Shown here: positions 49,125-58,823 of the stretch, piece by piece
Numbering within the stretch: the stretch's first letter is position 1
Layout of the letters: each line of letters opens with the position of its first letter
Source of the DNA: Pedobacter hartonius
GTDB lineage: Bacteria > Bacteroidota > Bacteroidia > Sphingobacteriales > Sphingobacteriaceae
Direction: 5' to 3'
Length of the DNA stretch: 64,000 nt
Assembly (NCBI RefSeq): GCF_900107535.1
Contig: NZ_FNRA01000005.1
Coordinates: 124,001-188,000, forward strand
The notes under the pieces: model-generated
Databases searched by the model: none
What the model was told of the DNA's origin: nothing
What the model saw: only the letters and a program-made list of their open reading frames with translations
Translations under genes and position numbers: made by a program

Positions 49125-51254
49125 ATGAGAAAAATATTTACGTTTTTAACGGCTTGTTTTGCCATTTTTATGGTGCCCGGCGGTGCTGCGGGGCAGTCGC
49201 TTGCTGCAATTGATCCCGGCCGGTATGACGATAGCTGGTGGAACAGGGCCCCGTACCGGCTGGTACAGACCAACCTGCGTGAAATTGATGCCACGATGGA
49301 TGTGAATGCCTATGTGCAGTCTATGGTGGATGCATCGGCTACGATCGTGCTGATCAATGCCGGGGGAATTGTAGCCAATTATCCGACAAAACTGCCTTAC
49401 CAGTTTAAGAACCCTTATATGAAGGGGGACCTGCTGGGTGACCTCATTAAAGGGCTGCATGCCAAAGGCATCAAGGTCATCGGACGTTTTGATTTCAGCA
49501 AGATCAACCAGTCGCTCGCCGCTAAGAAGCCCGAATGGCTGTATGTATCTCCGGAAGGAAAAAATGTAAATTATAACGGGCAGGTGCACACCTGTCCGAA
49601 TGGCGGGTACCAGCAGGAGTATGGAATGGAGATCCTGAAAGAAGCCATTACAGCTTATCCTTTTGACGGTATTTTCTTTAACATGATTGGTTATACCACC
49701 AGTGATTACAGTGGCCGTTATTATGGCATCTGCCAGTGCGGGAACTGCAAAAGGAGATTTCATGAGGCAACCGGGCATCAGCTTCCGCTGAAAGCTGATA
49801 TGAGCGATCCGGTATTCAGAGAGTACAATGAATTCAAGAAAACTACGGCCGACGAACTCTTTAACAGGATCGGCAAGCATATTAAAACCCTGAATCCTAA
49901 GCTCATGATCAATACCTATGCCGATGCAGGGGTAGATATGATTGCGAGTGAATCAGGTGCCGAGATCAATACCGAATATGAATGGAATTATTCCGCCACG
50001 GATAATGTAAAGCGCGTCCTGGGGTCGTACAAAGACAGGTCGCCCGGTAACCTCCTGATCTATTTCCAGGCTATTGGTTACAGGCATGTGGGTACTTCGC
50101 CCAATCTGGCGAAAGTATGGATGCTTGAAAATATGCTCAACGGTGCCCCTCTCGGGTTTGTGGTGGTAGGGACGCTGGTCAATTACGAAGACCGTGTGTT
50201 TATTCCGACACTGAACCAGCTTTATGGTTTTCATCAGAAAAATGAGAAGTTGTTCACTAACCTGAAGACGATGAATAATATCGCTCTGGTGAGAGGGTCG
50301 CGGGATGAATATGAGGGGATGATCAAGCTGCTTTCTGAAGAACATATCCCTTATGATATTATTGAACCTTCGGTTATTGGTACCGGCAGGATGCCGCGGC
50401 AGCTGCAGGAATATGAGGCGCTGATCCTTGGGGATGTGGCAAATATGGATGATTCCCTGGTTTCGGCCATTGACCAGTATGTGAAGAACGGAGGAAAGAT
50501 ACTGGCCACCGGCTTTACTTCCACTAAAAATGCAAAGGGTGATTCTACGGCAATCAGGCTGCAGTCACTGGGTGTCCAGCCTTCCTATAATACCTTCCGC
50601 CGGGCCAAATCAACCTATCTTAAAATATCTGCACAGGATAAGGCTGCCCTTGGGGAAAAGGAATTTAAGGATTTCAGCATCATGATGATGTATTCCAACT
50701 TTTTGTATTGCAAGCCTCTGGCAAATGCCCGTCCTGTCATGAAATTCCTTCCGGCAACAAGGTTTGGCCCTCCCGAAAAATCTTATTATACCGAAGAGGA
50801 TATTACTGATTTTCCGGGCCTGATCAGGAATGATTTTGGTAAAGGCAGTTCGGTGTTCATTCCCTGGCAACTCGGGGCACAGTATTATTCTAAAGGACAT
50901 TATATGCACAGGAAATTGTTTGTCTCTGCGATATACAACTTGTTAAAGGTAGATCAAACGGTATTTACCGATGCTTCCCCGCTGATTGAGATCAGCCATC
51001 TGGTAAACCGGAACGGTGCTTTTGAATGGTTTGGGATGATCAACCAGTCAGGACAGGTAGGCGGTTCACTCAGGGAGCCCATTCCTGTTCAGCAGACGCT
51101 CATCCGCTTTAAGCCGGTGAAACCTGTAAAGGAAATGAGGCTGATGAAAGCCGGTACAGTGCTTGATTTTAAACAATCCGGCGGATGGGTAGAATGTACC
51201 GTACCACAGATCAGCGATTTTGAAATGTTACTTTGTTTATATAAAGAGATATGA
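49125..51254 (+). CDS. Second GHL6-like glycoside-hydrolase-like protein, exported
   Basis: This 709-residue protein has a signal peptide (RKIFTFLTACFAIFMVPGGAAG) and shares the architecture of the 42145 gene: TIM-like part with NAGGIVANYPTKLPYQF and the CxCxxC motif GICQCGNCKRRF (Cys203, Cys205, Cys208), then a trimerisation-like middle (ALILGDVANMDDSLVSAIDQYVKNGGK). The two copies are strongly diverged, so they likely act on different linkages or steps. Longer starts exist upstream (to 49059), but MRKIFTF at 49125 begins the signal peptide. It overlaps the reductase gene by 4 nt (ATGA), so it belongs to the same operon. Confidence 0.72.
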   Translation: MRKIFTFLTACFAIFMVPGGAAGQSLAAIDPGRYDDSWWNRAPYRLVQTNLREIDATMDVNAYVQSMVDASATIVLINAGGIVANYPTKLPYQFKNPYMKGDLLGDLIKGLHAKGIKVIGRFDFSKINQSLAAKKPEWLYVSPEGKNVNYNGQVHTCPNGGYQQEYGMEILKEAITAYPFDGIFFNMIGYTTSDYSGRYYGICQCGNCKRRFHEATGHQLPLKADMSDPVFREYNEFKKTTADELFNRIGKHIKTLNPKLMINTYADAGVDMIASESGAEINTEYEWNYSATDNVKRVLGSYKDRSPGNLLIYFQAIGYRHVGTSPNLAKVWMLENMLNGAPLGFVVVGTLVNYEDRVFIPTLNQLYGFHQKNEKLFTNLKTMNNIALVRGSRDEYEGMIKLLSEEHIPYDIIEPSVIGTGRMPRQLQEYEALILGDVANMDDSLVSAIDQYVKNGGKILATGFTSTKNAKGDSTAIRLQSLGVQPSYNTFRRAKSTYLKISAQDKAALGEKEFKDFSIMMMYSNFLYCKPLANARPVMKFLPATRFGPPEKSYYTEEDITDFPGLIRNDFGKGSSVFIPWQLGAQYYSKGHYMHRKLFVSAIYNLLKVDQTVFTDASPLIEISHLVNRNGAFEWFGMINQSGQVGGSLREPIPVQQTLIRFKPVKPVKEMRLMKAGTVLDFKQSGGWVECTVPQISDFEMLLCLYKEI

Positions 51255-52138
51255 AGGATAAAATTATAGGATGGATCGGTACAGGACTGATGGGCAATCC
51301 CATGGTAAAACACCTGCTCAATGCAGGTTACACGGTTCATGTCCACAACAGGACTAAAGAAAAAGCTGCGGAACTCATTGAACTGGGCTGTACATGGTTT
51401 GATACGCCAGCTGCCCTGGCGGCAAATACAGATGTGATCGTAACGATCATTGGTGCCCCCAAAGATGTTGAAGCGTGCTATTTTGGTGCTGAGGGGATAT
51501 TTACGGGGCTAAAGGCGGGGAGCATACTGGTGGATATGACCACTACGAAACCCAGCCTGGCGGTAAAGATTGCCGGAGCAGCGGTTGCCAAAGGGGCAGA
51601 GTTTATTGATGCACCTGTTTCCGGCGGGCAGCTGGGAGCCATAAACGGCAATCTTTCCATCATGATTGGCGGCAGCAGGGAGGTGGTTGATACCGTATAC
51701 CCGATGTTTGAAGCATTCGGAAAAAACATTGTATACCAGGGTGCGGCAGGGGCAGGTCAGCATGCAAAGATGTGCAACCAGATCACTATTGCCGGTACGC
51801 TGACCGGCGTTTGCGAAGGGCTGATCTATGGACTGAAAGCGGGCCTGAACCTGGACACGATGCTGGAATCGATCAGTAAAGGCGCCGCCGGATGCTGGAG
51901 CCTGGATGTACTTGCACCAAAAATAGTAAAGGGGGATTACTCCGCAGGGTTTTCTGTAGATAATTTTGTGAAAGACCTGAGCATCGGACTGGAAGAGGCG
52001 GAAGCCATGAAATTATCACTGCCCGGTCTGGCACTCGTTAAACAATTGTATATTACCGTCCAGGGAATGGGCAAAGGCGCGTCGGGTAATCAGGCCTTGT
52101 ACCTTGCACTGGAGAAACTTTCAAACATGGATCAATAA
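51251..52138 (+). CDS. Tartronate semialdehyde reductase/3-hydroxyisobutyrate dehydrogenase-family enzyme
   Basis: This 295-residue NAD(P)-dependent enzyme has the Rossmann motif IGWIGTGLMGNPM (GxGxMG near residues 10-15), the substrate-binding motif DAPVSGGQLGA (120-130) and the catalytic Lys173 in AGQHAKMCNQ. This set is shared by 3-hydroxyisobutyrate dehydrogenases and tartronate semialdehyde reductases (GarR). The neighbouring glycerate kinase and the hydroxypyruvate-type genes favour the GarR activity: tartronate semialdehyde to D-glycerate. It overlaps the preceding hydrolase gene (ATGA) and is 3 bp from the kinase gene, indicating a tight operon. Confidence 0.85.
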   Translation: MKDKIIGWIGTGLMGNPMVKHLLNAGYTVHVHNRTKEKAAELIELGCTWFDTPAALAANTDVIVTIIGAPKDVEACYFGAEGIFTGLKAGSILVDMTTTKPSLAVKIAGAAVAKGAEFIDAPVSGGQLGAINGNLSIMIGGSREVVDTVYPMFEAFGKNIVYQGAAGAGQHAKMCNQITIAGTLTGVCEGLIYGLKAGLNLDTMLESISKGAAGCWSLDVLAPKIVKGDYSAGFSVDNFVKDLSIGLEEAEAMKLSLPGLALVKQLYITVQGMGKGASGNQALYLALEKLSNMDQ

Positions 52139-52141
52139 GAT

Positions 52142-53284
52142 ATGCATATTCTAATTGCTACAAATGCTTTTAAACATAGCCTTGATGCGGAAGAGGCTGC
52201 TTTAGCCATTCAGACGGGTTTAAGACAAAGTAAGGCTGTACATACCAGCGAATGTTTCCCTGTAGGGGATGGCGGTGATGGTACAGGACCGCTGATCATT
52301 AAGAAGTGTAGGGGAATAGTGCTGGATGCAGTGGTACATGATGCACTCGGCAGAAGTATCAATGCGTCGTTTGGTTTGATTAATGCCGGGGAGACCGCGG
52401 TGATAGAAATGGCCGATGCTTCGGGCTTACGGTCACTCAAACATGAAGAACTTGATCCTTTACGTGCCAGCTCATCCGGAACGGGAGAATTGATGGGCTC
52501 AGCACTGGATAAAGGGGTGAGCAGCATTGTTATTGGCATGGGCGGATCGGCTACCGTAGATGGCGGTACGGGAATATTGAAAGCACTGGGCGCACGGTTC
52601 TTAAACGCTGCCGGTGATGAACTGGCCGTGCTGCCACAGGATCTTACTGATCTGGAAACCGTTGATCTTTCGGGGCTGGATGAAAGGATCTTGAAATGCA
52701 AGGTCACGGTATTGTGTGACGTGGACAATCTGCTGCTGGGCGAACAAGGCTCCGCCGCAATATTTGGGCCTCAGAAAGGCGCATCGGCCGATGCCGTGAA
52801 AAAGCTGGATGCCGCACTGGCCCGGCTTGCTGCTGTCGCCCTGCGGCAAACAGGAAGGGACATGGCTGCGGTAAAATATGGCGGTACTGCGGGAGGAGCT
52901 GCCGCTGGATTATATGCTTTTCTCAATGCCAGCCTGGTAAACGGAATTGATCATTTTCTGCGGCTTACCAACTTTGATGCTGCGGTGGAAAAGGCAGACC
53001 TGGTGATCACGGGCGAGGGAAGTATTGATGAACAGACCCTGCAGGGGAAAGGGCCTTTTGGTGTGGCTTACCAGGCGAAACTGAAAGGCCTGCCGGTAAT
53101 CGCCTTCGCTGGTAAAGTTCCTTTGGGGCGAATCCCGGGACTGCAGCAGTACTTCGATGTGCTGATGGCTATTGGTCAGCAGCCTTCCGACCTTGCTGCT
53201 GCACTGGCCAATACAAAAAGCAACCTGATCAGAACGGCGGAAGATGCAGGCAATCTGCTGGTCTTAATGCAGCAAAACTCCTGA
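52142..53284 (+). CDS. Glycerate kinase (GarK/GlxK type)
   Basis: A 380-residue glycerate kinase of the GlxK family. It shows the ATP/glycerate-binding segments ATNAFKHSLDAEEAALAIQ at the start, FPVGDGGDGTGPL near residues 39-51, SSGTGELMGSALDKG, and VIGMGGSATVDGGTGILKALG (quoted in part: GMGGSATVDGG). Family members phosphorylate D-glycerate to 2-phosphoglycerate, feeding the lower part of glycolysis. It is the last gene of the co-oriented run and follows the reductase gene by 3 bp. The pathway logic is reduction of tartronate semialdehyde, or hydroxypyruvate, then phosphorylation. Confidence 0.92.
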   Translation: MHILIATNAFKHSLDAEEAALAIQTGLRQSKAVHTSECFPVGDGGDGTGPLIIKKCRGIVLDAVVHDALGRSINASFGLINAGETAVIEMADASGLRSLKHEELDPLRASSSGTGELMGSALDKGVSSIVIGMGGSATVDGGTGILKALGARFLNAAGDELAVLPQDLTDLETVDLSGLDERILKCKVTVLCDVDNLLLGEQGSAAIFGPQKGASADAVKKLDAALARLAAVALRQTGRDMAAVKYGGTAGGAAAGLYAFLNASLVNGIDHFLRLTNFDAAVEKADLVITGEGSIDEQTLQGKGPFGVAYQAKLKGLPVIAFAGKVPLGRIPGLQQYFDVLMAIGQQPSDLAAALANTKSNLIRTAEDAGNLLVLMQQNS

Positions 53285-53427
53285 TCAGCGATCTGGCGGA
53301 CTGTGCATTTGCGTACAGGGATTGACCGGTAATGAACAGTGATACGAAAAAAAAGCTATATTGATGGTTTAAATGTGCTATTGTAAGCTGGCATGCAATT
53401 CGTAAATGTACCGGTAAATCGTAACGT

Positions 53428-55031
53428 ATGTTTTTTATCAACTTCAAAATAGCACTCAGGAATCTGAAAAGGAACAAAGGATTTTCATTCATCAACATCG
53501 GTGGCCTGGCCATTGGACTGACCTCCTGTTTGCTGTTATTGTTGTATGTGAATTACGAATATTCATACTCACGGCGAGGACAGCAAAGAAATTCTTCGGC
53601 GATAAAAACCCTGTAGGGCAAAGTTTAAAGTGGGATAACCGGGCATGGTTAACGGTCACTGCTGTTATCTACCATCTCTATGCTGATCTCCTTTGCCCTC
53701 CTTGAAATCACCCTTCCGCATTTCAATACTTTGCTGGATACCGCTATAAGATTGATTATAGTTCTTATACTTTTTGGGGCGTACTGATTGCACTGATCCT
53801 GATCACGGGCATACTGGCAGGCAGCTATGCGGCCATTTATTTATCGTCCTTTACTCCGATAAAAGTGTTAAAAGGCTTCAAAGGGGCTGCCGGAGGAGCT
53901 TTGTCCATCCGCAAAGCATTGGTAATTATACAATTCAGCCTTTCTATATGTATGATTATCTGTGCCCTGATCATCTATACGCAGATGCAGTTCATTAAAA
54001 ATAAACCACTGGGTTTTGACCAGAATAACCTTGTAGGGCTGGAACTGGAGGGCAATTTTAAAGACCAGGGCAAAGTAGAGCTGTTAAAACAGGAACTGAA
54101 GAAATCGGGCGCTGTAGTGTCATCCAGTGAATTCGCCGGAAGTTTCACCAACATGTCTAACAATTCCAGTGATTTCGGCTGGCCGGGTAAGGACGTAAAT
54201 GATAATGCGCTGTTTGAATACCGGAGTACCGGATACGATTACGCGAAAACTGTAGGGGCTAAAATTGTAGCGGGGAGGGATTTCTCTGCCCGGTTTATAG
54301 CAGATACCTCTACGAGCGTGATATTGAATGAAGCTGCGGTAAAGAGAATGGGACTGAAAGACCCGGTGGGGACAGTGATCAGCTGGGCCGGCAACCCTCC
54401 TCTTACCATTGTTGGTGTGATGCAGGATTATTCCAATGGTTCCCCGGGAGCGAAATCCCTGCCTACGGTATTTTACCACAATCTGCATTTGGTTGCCCAG
54501 CTGATGATACGGCTGAATCCTGAGCTTCCTTTGAATAAGTCCGTTCAGTTGGTAAAAGAGGTTACCCAGCGTTTAAACCCGGCCTATCCCGCAGAGTTTG
54601 AATATATCGATCAGGCGATGCAGGCAAAACTGCAAAGCGAACGGATACTGAGCACCCTGTCGAATCTGTTTGGTGGCTTTTGTATTTTTATATCCTGTCT
54701 GGGTTTGCTGGGACTGGCACTTTACATGGCCGAGCAACGGCAGAAGGAGATCAGCATCAGGAAAGTTCTGGGGGCAGACTTGAAGAGCATCCTGATCTTA
54801 CTGAACAAGGATTTTATCAAACTCGTACTGATCGCCAACCTGATCGCATCTCCTGTCGCCTATATTTTAGCGGGTAAATGGCTGCAAAAGTATGATTACA
54901 GGATTGATATGGGCGTGTGGCCGTTTATACTCGCTGCGGTGATATCGCTGCTGATCGCTCTACTGACCGTCAGCCTGCAATCATTTAAGGTAGCCCGGGC
55001 AAATCCTGTTGATGCATTGAAGTACGAATAA
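53428..55031 (+). pseudogene. FtsX/MacB-type ABC permease with internal deletions
   Basis: The N-terminus (NFKIALRNLKRNKGFSFINIGGLAIGL, a typical FtsX start) is intact, then frames break at about 53.6 kb. A second segment encodes TAKKFFGDKNPVGQSL, a piece that normally lies far into the protein. A further frame gives the FtsX permease C-terminal half from about 53790, through GVLIALILITGILAGSY to the end KVARANPVDALKYE at 55031. Family members are close to 800 residues; here only about 530 codons remain. Intact start codons inside the fragment do not rescue the protein. It is inactive. Confidence 0.8.
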
Positions 55032-55050
55032 TGCCCTGCTTTTTACAAGA

Positions 55051-55092
55051 AGCTTTCGGCAGGATCCTGGGCCTGCGGTTTAACCGAAAGCT
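55051..55092. terminator. Bidirectional hairpin between the permease relic and the hydrolase gene
   Basis: AGCTTTCGG (55051-55059) pairs with CCGAAAGCT (55084-55092), with an inner GCAGG/CCTGC pair. The genes on both sides end here, convergent. T-runs follow weakly on either strand. Confidence 0.55.
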
Positions 55093-55104
55093 GTTAAAAT
55101 TGGG

Positions 55105-56106
55105 CTAATTATGAGTTACTAGACTGATCTTCAGGATCTCGTTTGCGAATTTGTCTGTTTCTTTTTCTACCAGGGGAACATCACCTGAGCGCATGGCTGA
55201 ACCTATAACATGGTTGCCTGCGTTCGGAATGGCCGCTTTACGTTTTAAACCTGCTGGTGTTCCCAGCTCAGCGAACATCTTCAGCATCGCATCAACTTTA
55301 ACTACATTGTCCTGATGCTGTTCATCCTTGTAATAATAGAGCAGGAGAACGGGTTGTTTTATTTTTTCAAAGGTCTCCTTAACCATGGTGGTTTCCGTTA
55401 ACTCCTCCAGCTGAACTGCTGCTTCAAGCCGGTAACGGGGATACCAGAATCTGACATATTGCGGAATCTTTACTTCAGAGGTAACATAGTTGCTTCCCTG
55501 TAACTTGCGGGCCAGCTGCAGGCCCCATGGGTTATTGAGAAGCCATGAGTTTTTATTATTGATCTCTATATTTGGCGAATAGAGGATCAGGCTGTTGATA
55601 TCAGGAAATTCTGAAGCCAGCTTTAGCGATAGGGTGCCTCCGGTAGAGGTACTCATGATGATCACCTTTTTTCCGAGTTTGCGGCCGATGGCATAGGCTT
55701 CAAGTGCAGAATTCCAGAGTTTTTCTGCGGTAAAGTTGAGCATGGGTTCTCTGGATCTCATGCCATGTTCTGCCAGTCGTGATAAATACAAATTGCAGTG
55801 ATATTTCTTTGCAAAATCTACATGGGCAGGGTTGCCTTCTTCATGGCTTGCGCTAAAACCATGAAGATATACCACTGCATATTCCGTTTGCTTTTTATCC
55901 TGGTCTGCCCAGATGATCCTGGCATTGTTCTCAGGCTTGAGGGGCAGTTTACTCTCCTTTATCTTCACATAATTATCCAGGTGCTTCAATTCCGGAACTT
56001 TTGGAAGTGTTATGCCGTAAACAGGTGTTTTAGGACTCGGACCAAGGAAGTAAATAAATGGCGGTATTATAATGACCGCTGCCAGGATCTTATAGATTAT
56101 TTTCAA
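55105..56106 (-). CDS. Membrane-anchored alpha/beta hydrolase
   Basis: This 333-residue protein has an N-terminal hydrophobic anchor (IYKILAAVIIIPPFIYFL) and an alpha/beta hydrolase domain. The oxyanion region is VVYLHGFSASHEEGNP near residues 78-93, the nucleophile elbow is IIMSTSTGGTLSLKLA (S-T-S-T-G-G near 149-158), and the catalytic His is in NAGNHVIGSAM near the C-terminus. Esterases and lipases of small acyl substrates share this fold. It begins 11 bp after the stop of the TonB-dependent receptor gene, so the two are co-transcribed and may act on the same imported ester or lipid. The substrate is unknown. Confidence 0.82.
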   Translation of the reverse strand: MKIIYKILAAVIIIPPFIYFLGPSPKTPVYGITLPKVPELKHLDNYVKIKESKLPLKPENNARIIWADQDKKQTEYAVVYLHGFSASHEEGNPAHVDFAKKYHCNLYLSRLAEHGMRSREPMLNFTAEKLWNSALEAYAIGRKLGKKVIIMSTSTGGTLSLKLASEFPDINSLILYSPNIEINNKNSWLLNNPWGLQLARKLQGSNYVTSEVKIPQYVRFWYPRYRLEAAVQLEELTETTMVKETFEKIKQPVLLLYYYKDEQHQDNVVKVDAMLKMFAELGTPAGLKRKAAIPNAGNHVIGSAMRSGDVPLVEKETDKFANEILKISLVTHN

Positions 56107-56117
56107 AATATTTTAAA

Positions 56118-58760
56118 TTAAAACCCGGCTTTTAACATGATTCCAAAAAGGTTGCGTTGGCCGCCGATAAAGGTTGGAAGGCCGATAGCATCACCCGAAT
56201 TTCCTGCATCAATAATGTATTTTTTATCCAGGATATTCTTGCCAAACAATGAAATTTCATAATATTTTTTTTTGTCGATGCGGTAGCCGATCTGCCCGTT
56301 CAATACGCCGAAGGCATTCTGGCTAAGGTCAGCCCTGTTGGTATCCTCGAAATACACTTTTGATTTGTAGGAGAAGCTTGGTCTTACAAAGATCGTATTT
56401 GTTTTTCCGGCATTGAAATTGAGATCAAGCCCCGTAGAAAAAGTATGTTTTGGCGTCAGGCGAAAGGTATTCCCCGCATATTCCTGCGCACTCCCGTCAG
56501 CATTGTTATCGCTAAACTTAGCGTCAATATATCCGTAATTGGCAAATATGCTGCTGCGCTGAAAAAAGTTGTAGCGAAGGCTGCTCTCGAGGCCAAAACT
56601 ACGGGCTTTACCGGCATCATCAGGAACCGATCTCAATCCTGCAGAGGTATTCTGGAAGCTGCTTGTCTGAAAGTTATTCCAGTCATAGTAGTAGGCTGTA
56701 AAATCATAATTGATGTTGGTACCAGCCACAATTCCTTTTACGCCTGCTTCGTAACTCCACACGATCTCAGGCTTTAAAAAATTGGTTGCTTCCGGAGTAA
56801 TATCGATGACCCCTGGCCGGCGTCCCCTGGAGATGGTTGCATAAATATTGTTCCGGTCAAACATATAGTTGGCTGCGATGCGTCCGACGTAAGAAAAGTA
56901 ATCTTTGCTTGCCGAGATCTTTCCATTGGAAATCGTAGACAAGATGTTTGGTGAGCCGCTGAGCAGTAAGCCAAGTACGCTGCTTCCGGAGGCGGCGTCA
57001 GACCGGTAGGCACCGTTTAAGTTTTCGTAGGTACCCCTGATTCCCGCAGTAAGCGAAAATTGGCTGGTCACTTTATATGTTCCGTCAGCAAATATTTCCG
57101 CTGCGGTAGATTTTCCATAGTTGGTACTTTCCTCTTCATGCATCAGCTGAAGTGGGGCATTGGAAAGCAGCTGTACCAGCTGGGCATACTGGGCAGGCAG
57201 GGGCAGGGCCGCAAGTGCGCTCAGGTCCGGAAGCTTCTGAACCAATGTCGGCTTGCCATTAACCAGCAGGGGCTGTGGTCTGAAAAGATTGATGATCCCC
57301 TGTTTAAATGCATCCGGCAACTGGGGATAACCTGCGAGCAGCGTACTGAACTGCTGATAAAGCTGCGGCTGTACGGCAGCCACATATAGGCTTTGTTCAT
57401 TGGTACGCAAAGGCACTCTTTGCGAGCCATTTTCATAAAAATAGCTGCTTCCGATAAATCCGGAGAACTTGTCCTGAGTGTAGTTGAACCTGAACTCCTG
57501 GCTCAGCTGATTCCCCTTTGAGATCTCTGACAGCCATAACACCGGCGCCGCTGTACCATCCGCATCAAAAGATTCATCAGCCTTGAAATGGCGGTATGCA
57601 GAGGTTGAAGTTAATGACCAAGCCGGTGAAAAGGTATGGTTCACAATTAAAGTAGGGCCGAAAACATGGCGTTTGATGTACAGGTTTTCTCCCTGTTCCA
57701 GGTCTGCCGCCGTATTTGGGTCCGTATCGCCTCCGGCAGGAGCATACAATTTGCTTTTGAAGCCGGTGCCTGGATAGTTATCGTACTGGTAGTTCAGGAT
57801 CAGGTCGGCCGTGGTATTTGCACCAGGTTTATAACGGATGATATCCCTCAAAGCAATGGTGTTCTTACCGTTTAGCCTGCCACCCGAGAAATTGGAAATG
57901 AAGCCGTCCCTTTCATTATAGGCTACGGCCAGGCGGTTCAGCAGTTTTCCGGGAACAATAGGAGTATTGATAAATCCGTTAGCAATCTTTTGTGCGTAAT
58001 TTCCGTAACCGAGGTTAAGCTCGCCGCTTACAGAATCTGCCGGTTTGTTTTGAATAAGATGCACCGCACCAATCTGGGCACTTCTGCCAAAGAGTGTGCC
58101 CTGAGGCCCTTTGATCACCTCTATACGCTCCATGTCGAAGAGCTCTACCGCTGAACCGCGTGACTTTGAGATGGATACCCCATCCTGAAACACGGAAACC
58201 CTGGGCTGGATTCTGGAATCGCCATCATCTGATGTAATACCACGAATAACGAAACCAGGGTTATTGGGACTCTGCAGCTGGATCTGGAGGCCTGGAATAT
58301 ATTGTGATAGGGCATCAAATTCGGTGATGTTGAGCCGCTGAAGCTGGGTTCCGCTTAGGGCGGAAACGGCTATCGGGACCTCGATGCTCGTCTGCCTTCT
58401 TTTTTGTGTGCTGACAATGACCTCGCCGAGCGCAAGACCGGCATCTTCAAGACTTAGGTTTACGGCAGTTGTTCCCTGCTTTATATTTACCTTCGAAACG
58501 ATCTGACGGTAGCCCTGATAGCTTACTTTTAACATATAAATGCCCGGTACAATATTTTGGAGTAAAAAATTTCCGGATTCATCTGTTGCGGTATTTAAGG
58601 CGGTGCCGCTCAGGGAAACGATTGCCCCCGGAAGAGCTTTCCCGTCGGAACCACTGATTTTTCCTTTAATAATTCCCTTTTGTGATTGGGCAATCCCAAA
58701 ACAACTGAAACAGAAAACAAAAATAAAAGTAAATAATACAGAGGAGCGGGATTGCGTCAT
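56118..58760 (-). CDS. TonB-dependent outer-membrane receptor
   Basis: An 880-residue receptor with signal peptide, an N-terminal carboxypeptidase-regulatory-like domain (GKISGSDGKALPGAIVSLSGT near residues 33-53), the plug (FVIRGITSDDGDSRIQPRVSVFQDG, then ERIEVIKGPQGTLFGRSAQIGA) and a long beta-barrel ending in AGF. It lacks an STN domain and a SusD partner, so it is of the FepA/BtuB style rather than SusC. It is followed by an alpha/beta hydrolase gene. It may import a ligand that the hydrolase then cleaves, such as a siderophore ester or a lipid; this is inference. Confidence 0.94.
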   Translation of the reverse strand: MTQSRSSVLFTFIFVFCFSCFGIAQSQKGIIKGKISGSDGKALPGAIVSLSGTALNTATDESGNFLLQNIVPGIYMLKVSYQGYRQIVSKVNIKQGTTAVNLSLEDAGLALGEVIVSTQKRRQTSIEVPIAVSALSGTQLQRLNITEFDALSQYIPGLQIQLQSPNNPGFVIRGITSDDGDSRIQPRVSVFQDGVSISKSRGSAVELFDMERIEVIKGPQGTLFGRSAQIGAVHLIQNKPADSVSGELNLGYGNYAQKIANGFINTPIVPGKLLNRLAVAYNERDGFISNFSGGRLNGKNTIALRDIIRYKPGANTTADLILNYQYDNYPGTGFKSKLYAPAGGDTDPNTAADLEQGENLYIKRHVFGPTLIVNHTFSPAWSLTSTSAYRHFKADESFDADGTAAPVLWLSEISKGNQLSQEFRFNYTQDKFSGFIGSSYFYENGSQRVPLRTNEQSLYVAAVQPQLYQQFSTLLAGYPQLPDAFKQGIINLFRPQPLLVNGKPTLVQKLPDLSALAALPLPAQYAQLVQLLSNAPLQLMHEEESTNYGKSTAAEIFADGTYKVTSQFSLTAGIRGTYENLNGAYRSDAASGSSVLGLLLSGSPNILSTISNGKISASKDYFSYVGRIAANYMFDRNNIYATISRGRRPGVIDITPEATNFLKPEIVWSYEAGVKGIVAGTNINYDFTAYYYDWNNFQTSSFQNTSAGLRSVPDDAGKARSFGLESSLRYNFFQRSSIFANYGYIDAKFSDNNADGSAQEYAGNTFRLTPKHTFSTGLDLNFNAGKTNTIFVRPSFSYKSKVYFEDTNRADLSQNAFGVLNGQIGYRIDKKKYYEISLFGKNILDKKYIIDAGNSGDAIGLPTFIGGQRNLFGIMLKAGF

Positions 58761-58823
58761 TAGATTTTAATATTTTCCACTAAAATAATATTGATTTTTT
58801 GGATAAATGTTAATTCGACACTA

